From contig JAGGTL010000048.1 in NCBI GenBank assembly GCA_021163805.1, positions 1 through 8,849 of the forward strand: 8,849 nt of DNA, in the 5' to 3' direction. A program made the translations under genes and the position numbers. The notes under the pieces were generated by a model, which saw only the letters and a program-made list of their open reading frames with translations, did not search any database and had not been told where the DNA came from. Below, in pieces: positions 1-5,279 of the stretch (position 1 is the first letter of the stretch; each line of letters starts with the position of its first letter). The stretch is from Candidatus Aenigmatarchaeota archaeon. GTDB lineage: Archaea > Aenigmatarchaeota > Aenigmatarchaeia > QMZS01.

Positions 1-168
1 TGCATCATTCTCTATTGTTACAGTAAAAGTATTTCCCAACTCATTACAATTTGCAATATCAGGGTTGATTGTAACACTTGCTGTATGATCAGCAAAAACC
101 GGAGCGATGAAAAGTAATACCAATACAGAAATTAAGAATTTCCTTTCAATGGATAAATGATTATGCAT
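1..168 (-). CDS. Secreted/surface protein, N-terminal part only (runs off left edge)
   Basis: This reading frame is open on the minus strand from an ATG at 168-166 to the window edge, giving 56 codons. The start is MHNHLSIERKF, followed by a hydrophobic stretch LISVLVLLFIAPVFA, which is a textbook signal peptide with likely cleavage after PVFA (about residue 26). The mature part begins DHTASVTINPDIANCNELG and continues as a beta-rich, Thr/Val/Asn-rich sequence. Such openings are typical of Ig-like surface or S-layer-associated proteins in archaea, but the visible part is too short to name a family. A TATA-like box on the minus strand is centred about 25 bp upstream of the ATG, which supports this start and a leaderless mRNA. 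The gene is divergent from the glycan operon and may share control with it. The frame and signal peptide are seen directly; the surface location is inferred. Confidence 0.8.
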   Translation of the reverse strand, partial: MHNHLSIERKFLISVLVLLFIAPVFADHTASVTINPDIANCNELGNTFTVTIENDA

Positions 169-189
169 AAATATCTATTGTAAAAAAAC

Positions 190-197
190 TATTTATA
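190..197 (-). promoter_or_regulatory. TATA-like box for the minus-strand secreted protein
   Basis: On the minus strand these bases read TATAAATA inside CTATAAATAG. The centre is about 25 bp from the A of the ATG at 168, the normal distance from an archaeal TATA box to the transcription start. Transcription would therefore begin at or next to the start codon (leaderless mRNA). No SD sequence is seen before this ATG, which fits. The region is very AT-rich, so a chance match is possible. Confidence 0.55.
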
Positions 198-207
198 GTT
201 TTCTTGA

Positions 208-240
208 TTTGTAATTGTTTTGTAATGGTTTTGTAACTTT
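208..240. repeat. Three tandem 11-bp repeats between divergent promoters
   Basis: Three head-to-tail units lie at 208-218 (TTTGTAATTGT), 219-229 (TTTGTAATGGT) and 230-240 (TTTGTAACTTT). Units 1 and 2 differ at one base; unit 3 keeps the TTTGTAA core. The 11-bp period is close to one helical turn, so the cores face the same side of the DNA. The array fills the space between the minus-strand TATA-like box (190-197) and the plus-strand one (255-262). It could be an operator or activator site for either or both genes. The repeat is seen directly; the regulatory role is inferred. Confidence 0.6.
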
Positions 241-254
241 TTGATAGCAATTCT

Positions 255-262
255 TATAAAAT
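255..262 (+). promoter_or_regulatory. TATA-like box for the glycan operon
   Basis: The bases read TATAAAAT (within TTATAAAATTT, 254-264). The centre is about 30 bp upstream of the ATG at 289, so an archaeal transcript would start around 284-285 and have a leader of only about four bases. This favours the ATG at 289 over the TTG at 241, which would lie upstream of the promoter. It is a weak motif in an AT-rich region. Confidence 0.45.
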
Positions 263-288
263 TTAACGCTTATTTTATTAGAGTGAGA

Positions 289-945
289 ATGATAAAGAAA
301 AATAATAATATAAAAGTTGTTGCAATTGGGGCGCATCCGGATGATATTGAATTTGGATGTGCAATGAGGATTCTCCATCATGCTGAAAATGGGGATATGA
401 TTACAGGGATAATATGCTCTGATGGTGAAAAAGGTGGTGAAAGAGAAACAAGATTAAAAGAGGCGGAAAATGCTGCAAAAATAATGGGAATAAAAAAATT
501 ACATACTCTTCATTTCCCCGATACAAATTTCCCTGATATGATTATTGTAAAAGATGCTATTGAAAAAATTATCAACAAGGAAAACCCTTCAGTAGTATAC
601 ACCCATTTTAAAGAAGATCTTCATCAGGATCACAGAGTTGTAGCTCAGGCATCGGCGATTGCATGCAGGAAAGTCCAAAACATTTTAACTTACAAATCTC
701 CTTCAACAATTCTTGCATCGTTTCACCCGCATCTTTTCCATGTGGGTTCAGAAGAGGATTTTCAAAAAAAAGAAAATATACTGAAAATCCACCAATCACA
801 GATCAAAAAATATAGAGGATTTGATTTTGAGAAATTAAGAATGGAATCAAAATTTTATGCCTCTTCTATAAATCATATGGGATTTTATGCCGAGCCTTTT
901 TGCGCCAATCATATTGTTTTAAATTTGATTAAAAAATCACAATGA
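289..945 (+). CDS. PIG-L/LmbE-family N-deacetylase (zinc-dependent)
   Basis: This is a 218-residue cytoplasmic protein of the PIG-L/LmbE family, whose members remove the N-acetyl group from GlcNAc-containing substrates such as glycolipids and amino-sugar conjugates. The family motif AHPDD lies at residues 15-19, with H16 and D19 as expected zinc ligands and D18 as the likely general base. The second part of the site is HQDHR at 112-116, with H115 as the third ligand. The conserved helix ERETRLKEA is at 51-59. The length is normal for the family. The ATG at 289 was chosen because it lies just after a TATA-like box and starts shortly before the first core strand; an in-frame TTG at 241 would add 16 residues unlike the family. 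The stop overlaps the next start (ATGA), which shows translational coupling. The family is certain; the substrate is unknown but, from its neighbours, probably an amino sugar of a surface glycan. Confidence 0.92.
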   Translation: MIKKNNNIKVVAIGAHPDDIEFGCAMRILHHAENGDMITGIICSDGEKGGERETRLKEAENAAKIMGIKKLHTLHFPDTNFPDMIIVKDAIEKIINKENPSVVYTHFKEDLHQDHRVVAQASAIACRKVQNILTYKSPSTILASFHPHLFHVGSEEDFQKKENILKIHQSQIKKYRGFDFEKLRMESKFYASSINHMGFYAEPFCANHIVLNLIKKSQ

Positions 946-1670
946 CAAAGGTAATGGCAGCGCATCAGCCTAATTTTCTTCCTTATCCGGGATTTTTTGA
1001 TAAAATGAGAAGCGTTAATGAACTTGGGACAGAGCCAGGTGTGTTTATTATCAGGGATGATTGCCAGTATGTTAAAAGAGATTTTCATAGCAGAAATAAA
1101 ATAAGAATATACAATGGATGGAAGTGGTTGAATGTGCCCGTTAAAGATAATACCCTGCCTTTAAAAGATGTAAAAATAGATGCAGAAGGCAGAATCAACA
1201 ATGTACCCTGGGCAACTTATCATCTTAGATTAATAGAAGCAAACTATAAAAAAACGCCTTTCTTCAATAAATTTTATCCAGATTTAAAAAAGATTTATTT
1301 GAATCCCGGAGATAAATTAGCTGAATTCAACATCAGGATAATTAAATGTCTCGCAAAATGCTTTGGAATTAAAACAAAAATAATTCTATTCCACGAGCTT
1401 CCCGAAAGTGTGAATGGAAACAATGCAAGCGAGACTCTTGTAAATGCTTCAAAAGCAGTAGGAGCAGACATTTATTTATCCGGAGACGGAGCCAAAAACT
1501 ATTTAAATGTATCCTGTTTTAAGGATGTTAAATTAAAGTTTCAGAAATACAAGCACCCCGTCTACCCGCAACGCTTTTCGGGTTTTGTGCCATACATGTC
1601 GGCAATAGATGTGCTTTTTAACATAGGATATCTTCCACGCTCTGGCGAAGTGGTAAAGATAACGAGGTGA
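942..1670 (+). CDS. WbqC-family protein
   Basis: This 242-residue protein matches the WbqC-like family along its length. The opening AHQPNFLPYPGFFDKM (residues 7-22) is the family's HQP-x-YLP-x-x-GYF signature. It is followed by the RDDCQYVKRDF block with SRNKI (38-54), NVPVK (64-68), the SGDGAKNYL block (180-188), HPVYPQ (205-210) and the closing segment SAIDVLFNIG (220-229). Family members sit in O-antigen, capsule and glycolipid clusters, often beside DegT aminotransferases, PIG-L enzymes and glycosyltransferases, as here. Their reaction is not, to my knowledge, established. There are no membrane segments, so it is probably cytosolic. The ATG overlaps the preceding stop by four bases and has no SD, so it is probably translated by coupling. 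The segment NELGTEPG at 26-33 before the VFIIRDD strand looks like a small insertion compared with the usual family spacing. Confidence 0.88.
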   Translation: MTKVMAAHQPNFLPYPGFFDKMRSVNELGTEPGVFIIRDDCQYVKRDFHSRNKIRIYNGWKWLNVPVKDNTLPLKDVKIDAEGRINNVPWATYHLRLIEANYKKTPFFNKFYPDLKKIYLNPGDKLAEFNIRIIKCLAKCFGIKTKIILFHELPESVNGNNASETLVNASKAVGADIYLSGDGAKNYLNVSCFKDVKLKFQKYKHPVYPQRFSGFVPYMSAIDVLFNIGYLPRSGEVVKITR

Positions 1671-1671
1671 T
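1664..1671 (+). promoter_or_regulatory. Strong Shine-Dalgarno site deciding the GT2 start
   Basis: GAGGTGAT is an eight-base match to the complement of the conserved 16S rRNA 3' end. It lies four bases before the ATG at 1676. An in-frame GTG at 1667 lies inside this site and is therefore not the likely start. The site sits within the last codons and stop of the preceding gene. Confidence 0.75.
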
Positions 1672-1675
1672 AACA

Positions 1676-2944
1676 ATGGGAGTAGGAATTCCGTATATAT
1701 TACCGCTAACATTTATGATAGATGTTGCAACTCTGGGATACTGCCGTTTTAAGAAGATATTTAAAAAAATTTCAGAAAAATTTGTCCCTGCCCATCGCAA
1801 AGAACTGGAATATAGGCCAAGCAAAACACCAAAATCAAAAAAAGAAGTTAGTGTAATAATTTCTGCCCACAAAGAGGAAGATATTATAGAGAAATCAATA
1901 CGAAGCGTATTCAGGCAAAATTATAAAATAAAAAATTTATATATTTCGGATTCAAATCTTGATAATACCAAAAAAGCAGTAAGAAATTTGGAAGAGAGAA
2001 TAAAGAAATTAAAGAAAGAATTTCCCAATATAATTTACTGGTCAAAAGAAGGAATAACTTCAAAAGCTGAAAAAATTAATTCTCTTGTAAGAGACCCTTC
2101 TGTTGATTTGGGAGATTATGTTTATTTAATTGATTCGGATTTAAGACTATCTCCCGATACAATAGAAAAATTGGTTGAAGGATTCACAGAAGACAATATT
2201 GCAGCAGTAACTTCTTACGGCTATGTTACCCCGCCGGATAATTACTGGGCAAAATATTTTCATTATGGTAAAGAGTGGATAAACAGGATGGGTAAATTCA
2301 GGAAAATTGCGCAAAAATACAGACGAGCAATGTTTGTTGTTTGCGGAGCTTCATATATGGTTAGACTGGATGTATTAAAGAAAATTGAATTATCAACAAA
2401 AACAAAAACCGAGGACACAGACTTTAGCTGGCAATTGCAGGAAGAAGGATATAAAATTGAATTTGTTCCAGATGCAGTAGTAAGTTCAAAAGATGTGCCT
2501 ACTTTAAAATCACAGCTTAAACAAAGTTATAGATGGTATATGGGTACTTGGCAAAATCTTTATCTTCATAAAAATATTTTCGGTTTAAAATCCAAAGCCA
2601 AGTCCCTTGCTTACTTAAGTATTTTACCGGGTTTTATAGAATCTTTATTGTACAGCTGCGCTATTGTTTTACTTCCCTTCATCGCATATTTTTTCCCAAT
2701 ATTTGCGGTTTATTTTTTGGTTGGAGATACAATATTGTCTTTTATTGCTCCAGTTATAGCCCCTCTGCTCTCAGGCGAACCTGAAACAATACCAAGAGAG
2801 ATTTTTCATACATTAAGATATTATCACCAAATAATTGTATTTAAAATAATGGCTGCTGTGCTATGGCTCGGTGCGGGATTCAAAGTATGTTATCATATAC
2901 TTACTGGCAAACAAAAAAAATGGGTGAATAAATGGGGAGTATGA
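1676..2944 (+). CDS. Membrane GT2 glycosyltransferase with processive-synthase motifs
   Basis: This 422-residue family 2 glycosyltransferase resembles the hyaluronan/chitin/poly-GlcNAc synthase group. A hydrophobic N-terminal segment (about 4-23) precedes the GT-A domain, which opens with VSVIISAHKEED (58-69). The sugar-nucleotide and acceptor motifs are all present: SKAEKIN (129-135), DSD (153-155), TED (245-247) and QSYRW (283-287, the QxxRW motif). The C-terminal half has about four membrane segments, roughly 310-332, 333-350, 352-366 and 386-408. Established knowledge: QxxRW plus DxD and TED mark processive beta-glycan synthases such as PgaC, NodC and HasA, although some non-processive enzymes also keep them. 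It would act at the cytoplasmic face of the membrane. The ATG at 1676 was chosen over the GTG at 1667 because an SD site lies four bases before it. The 3' end overlaps the next gene by 13 bases. The product could be an amino-sugar polymer, given the surrounding genes, but that is inference. Confidence 0.9.
   Translation: MGVGIPYILPLTFMIDVATLGYCRFKKIFKKISEKFVPAHRKELEYRPSKTPKSKKEVSVIISAHKEEDIIEKSIRSVFRQNYKIKNLYISDSNLDNTKKAVRNLEERIKKLKKEFPNIIYWSKEGITSKAEKINSLVRDPSVDLGDYVYLIDSDLRLSPDTIEKLVEGFTEDNIAAVTSYGYVTPPDNYWAKYFHYGKEWINRMGKFRKIAQKYRRAMFVVCGASYMVRLDVLKKIELSTKTKTEDTDFSWQLQEEGYKIEFVPDAVVSSKDVPTLKSQLKQSYRWYMGTWQNLYLHKNIFGLKSKAKSLAYLSILPGFIESLLYSCAIVLLPFIAYFFPIFAVYFLVGDTILSFIAPVIAPLLSGEPETIPREIFHTLRYYHQIIVFKIMAAVLWLGAGFKVCYHILTGKQKKWVNKWGV
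2922..2927 (+). promoter_or_regulatory. Shine-Dalgarno site for the GNAT gene
   Basis: GGGTGA lies four bases before the ATG at 2932, the same type and spacing as the site before the GT2 gene. It supports 2932 as the start rather than the in-frame ATG at 2941, which overlaps the GT2 stop but lies too far from this site. It lies inside the last GT2 codons. Confidence 0.6.
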
Positions 2945-3426
2945 AATCTATTAATGAAAAATTGGAAAATAATATTAAAATTGTCAAGATAACGCGAGAT
3001 TACATGATTAAAAATTTAGATAAATTCTTTGCAATAGAATCAAACTGGACAGATATTGGTGAAAAACCTTGGAAAAAAGAAAATTTTCTTCTTGATTTGC
3101 CACTAAAATGGGAACTCAGCTTTGCCGCTGAAAAGGAAAATTCAATAATTGGATATATTATCGGCTCAAAATATGATTCTGAAATTTCTAGAGTTAATAA
3201 AATAATGGTAGCATCTCAGTATCGTAGATGCGGCATTGGAAAACAATTAATGGAAAAATATTTTGAAGAATGTTTAAAAAAAGGTATGGAAAAATCCGAG
3301 CTTAAGGCGCTGGTTGAAAATGATGCGGCAAACAGATTTTATGTTCAATTAGGTTATCAAAAAATTGGTAAAGAGAAAGGAACGGACAACAAAATAAGAA
3401 ATGTATATAAAAAAATATTAATATGA
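2932..3426 (+). CDS. GNAT-family N-acetyltransferase
   Basis: This is a 164-residue single-domain GNAT acyltransferase, which moves an acyl group from acyl-CoA to an amine. The acetyl-CoA loop (motif A) is VASQYRRCGIGKQLM (93-107), with the R/Q-x-x-G-x-G/A core as RRCGIG (98-103). Motif B follows as the NDAANRFYVQLGYQKIG segment (130-146), with the conserved Asn and the FY-x-x-LGY turn. The N-terminal half is more divergent, as usual for the substrate side. The gene sits between a glycosyltransferase and a DegT aminotransferase and overlaps both. By analogy with WecD/WecE and PseH/PseC, it may acylate the amino sugar made by the next gene. The motif alone cannot exclude a protein or small-molecule substrate. 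The start at 2932 is supported by an SD site; the alternative ATG at 2941 would remove three residues. Confidence 0.88.
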   Translation: MGSMKSINEKLENNIKIVKITRDYMIKNLDKFFAIESNWTDIGEKPWKKENFLLDLPLKWELSFAAEKENSIIGYIIGSKYDSEISRVNKIMVASQYRRCGIGKQLMEKYFEECLKKGMEKSELKALVENDAANRFYVQLGYQKIGKEKGTDNKIRNVYKKILI

Positions 3427-4466
3427 GAATACCGCATTCAAGACCGAGCATTAATGAAGAGGATATAAATAAAGTTGTTTCTAATTTGCGTAGTGGGAAA
3501 ATAAGTTCCGGCGAGGAAGTTAAATTGTTTGAGCAGGAGATAAGCAAATATATCGGGGTTCTTGGAGGTATTGGCGTAAATTCGGGCACTAATGCTTTGC
3601 ATCTTGCATTAAATGCTTTGGATATAAAACCAGGTGATGAAATAATATTGCCCAGTTATGTTTGCGCTTCTGTACTTAGTGCGATTAATTATACCGGAGC
3701 CAAGCCTGTATTTGCTGATATAGAGCCAAATGGATATGATATAGACCCAGAATCGGCTGCGAATAAAATATCAAAAAATACAAAAGCAATATTAGTCCCG
3801 CATATGTTCGGCACTCCTGCCAATCTTGATAAATTTTTGGAACTTAATGTGCCAATTATTGAGGACTGCGCGCAGGCAATTGGTGCTGAGTACAAAGGAG
3901 AGAAAGTCGGCAGTTTTGGAATTCTGTCTATATATTCCTTTTATGCTACAAAAGTTCTTACAACCGGGCAGGGCGGGATGGTTTTAACCAATTCAAATAA
4001 ATTACTTGAAAAATTAAGGGATTTAACAAAATATGATGGAAGAATGAATTATAGAATTTCCTATAACTATTCTTTGACTGATTTTCAGGCTGCAATGGGC
4101 AGGAGCCAGTTAAAAAGATTGGACTCGTTTATTAACAGGAGACGAGAAATTGCAAAAATTTATGACAATACTTTTAAAGAAATTGGTTGGATTCCTCCAA
4201 AAGCAGAGAACAGCATTTATTTCAGATATGTTGTTGAGGTAGATGATGTAGATCAATATATTGAAGAAATGAATAAACATAATATTGATTGTGCAAAACC
4301 TGTTTTTAGACCACTTCACCAATATTTTAATATAGATGGTGAAGAATTTCCAAACACAGAAAGGGCTCAAAATAAAGCAATTTCAATACCTATTTATCCT
4401 TCCTTAAAAGACAAAGAAATTAAACAGATTTGTGAAGCCATCAAAAAAGTATGGAGTAAATTCTAA
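3423..4466 (+). CDS. DegT/DnrJ/EryC1-family PLP sugar aminotransferase
   Basis: This is a 347-residue PLP enzyme of the DegT/DnrJ/EryC1/StrS family, which aminates keto-sugar nucleotides, usually with glutamate as the amino donor. Visible features are the phosphate-binding loop NSGTNALHLAL (53-63), EDCAQAIGA (147-155) with D148 for the PLP ring nitrogen, and SFYATKVLTTGQGG (172-185) with K177 as the Schiff-base lysine. The fold's end segment AISIPIYPSL (319-328) is also present. The length is slightly short but complete for the family. The start ATG overlaps the GNAT stop (ATGA) and has no SD, so translation is probably coupled. No keto-sugar-forming dehydratase is in the window, so the substrate must come from another locus. 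The product could be a 3- or 4-amino-deoxy sugar nucleotide; the sequence does not allow me to choose. A lysine is present, so this is a transaminase type and not a lysine-lacking dehydratase type. Confidence 0.94.
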   Translation: MRIPHSRPSINEEDINKVVSNLRSGKISSGEEVKLFEQEISKYIGVLGGIGVNSGTNALHLALNALDIKPGDEIILPSYVCASVLSAINYTGAKPVFADIEPNGYDIDPESAANKISKNTKAILVPHMFGTPANLDKFLELNVPIIEDCAQAIGAEYKGEKVGSFGILSIYSFYATKVLTTGQGGMVLTNSNKLLEKLRDLTKYDGRMNYRISYNYSLTDFQAAMGRSQLKRLDSFINRRREIAKIYDNTFKEIGWIPPKAENSIYFRYVVEVDDVDQYIEEMNKHNIDCAKPVFRPLHQYFNIDGEEFPNTERAQNKAISIPIYPSLKDKEIKQICEAIKKVWSKF

Positions 4467-4490
4467 AAATTTATCCTTTTTTCGACTATT
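4464..4490 (+). promoter_or_regulatory. Short gap with TATA-like bases and a T6 tract
   Basis: The 24-base gap between the aminotransferase and the 3D-like gene holds TAAAAATTTA (4464-4473), centred about 22 bp before the next ATG, and a run of six T (4477-4482). The first could be a weak TATA box and the second a weak archaeal T-tract terminator for the five-gene operon. There is no SD before the ATG at 4491. Both readings are uncertain in such AT-rich DNA; read-through from the operon is equally possible. Confidence 0.25.
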
Positions 4491-5240
4491 ATGAAAAATA
4501 ATAAAAAGAATCGCAAAAAAATTCCTCATAAAAAACGTGATTTAAGAATCTTCTTGAAAATTATGCTAATAGTAATGGGGATAATCTTCAGTGCAATATT
4601 TTTTTATGCAATAGAAAAACAAAATACTTCTTACCAAGAATTTATAAAAAATCAAAATTACACGCAAATTTCTGAAAATTATGAAATTTCATCAGGGTGG
4701 ACAATAACTTCTTATCAGATTGTTGATGAGAAATTCTATAGTGGAAAAAAGATAGAGGTTTTTGACAAGTATGGAAATTCTCTTGGATTTTATAAAAGTG
4801 ATTTTCTGAAGCAGGTTAAGATAGATGGTTTTGGAAAGGTGGAAGATATCCAGAATTCTAAGGGATATTTGCATTATGATTATTATGTTGATGATGGAAA
4901 AACTTATTATTGGGCCAATAAACCGTTGGGAGCATACAGAAATGAACTTATGCCCTGGACGGGAGATAAACCAAGCGTGGCTGTTAATCCTCCCTTGCCC
5001 CATGGCACCAAAATAAAATTTGTAGATTTGGGCAAAGACGCAGAAAACAATCCAGAATGGATAAATGAAATTTTGAAAACCAAAACATTTTATGCAGATG
5101 ACATATTCCATAGTTATCACCATGGAAATGAAAAGAGAATAGATGTTTATGTGGGTCTGCAAAAATCAAAAGATGGCGGACCGGAATCTTTGTTAATGCA
5201 CAATGTTACAATTGCTATAAAATATCCTGAAAATAGATGA
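4491..5240 (+). CDS. Membrane-anchored 3D (Asp-Asp-Asp) domain-like protein
   Basis: This 249-residue protein has a strongly basic N-terminus (MKNNKKNRKK) and one membrane helix (about 20-40), so it is probably anchored with the C-terminus outside. The exported part resembles 3D-domain proteins. An N-terminal strand region (TITSYQIVDEKFYSGKK, 71-87) leads to VFDKYGNSLGF and the KIDGFGKV turn (110-117), the usual IEGSG-like segment. The core AVNPPLPHGTKIKF (164-177), TFYADD (199-204) and KRIDVYVG (215-222) follows the usual A-V-D-P, A-D-x-G and R-I-D pattern. The second and third Asp are present (D203 or D204, and D218), but the first is Asn (N166). In bacteria this double-psi barrel domain is found in cell-wall-active proteins (YuiC and lytic-transglycosylase-like types). 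Here the function is unknown, especially if the host lacks murein. The resemblance was judged by eye and needs a profile search. Confidence 0.65.
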   Translation: MKNNKKNRKKIPHKKRDLRIFLKIMLIVMGIIFSAIFFYAIEKQNTSYQEFIKNQNYTQISENYEISSGWTITSYQIVDEKFYSGKKIEVFDKYGNSLGFYKSDFLKQVKIDGFGKVEDIQNSKGYLHYDYYVDDGKTYYWANKPLGAYRNELMPWTGDKPSVAVNPPLPHGTKIKFVDLGKDAENNPEWINEILKTKTFYADDIFHSYHHGNEKRIDVYVGLQKSKDGGPESLLMHNVTIAIKYPENR

Positions 5241-5251
5241 TAAACTATTAC

Positions 5252-5263
5252 TTAAAATATTTA
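5252..5263 (+). promoter_or_regulatory. Possible TATA-like box for the large deacetylase gene
   Basis: The stretch TTAAAATATTTA is centred about 22-25 bp upstream of the ATG at 5280. An archaeal transcript would start at or very near the ATG, again leaderless, and no SD precedes the ATG. The 39-base gap after the 3D-like gene allows either its own promoter or read-through. The site is weak because the whole gap is AT-rich. Confidence 0.35.
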
Positions 5264-5279
5264 TTTACTAATAATAACT

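Noticed and set aside
241..288. TTG start at 241 for the PIG-L gene, adding 16 residues
   Set aside because: The extension overlaps the TATA-like box, has no SD, and adds residues ahead of the normal family start. The ATG at 289 fits better.
1667..1675. GTG start at 1667 for the GT2 gene
   Set aside because: The GTG is part of the GAGGTGAT Shine-Dalgarno site that serves the ATG at 1676.
4692..5162. Minus-strand open frame of 156 codons opposite the 3D-like gene
   Set aside because: It is rich in Ile/Phe with no recognisable motif and lies wholly antisense to a gene with clear signal-anchor and family motifs. It is a shadow frame of AT-rich coding DNA.
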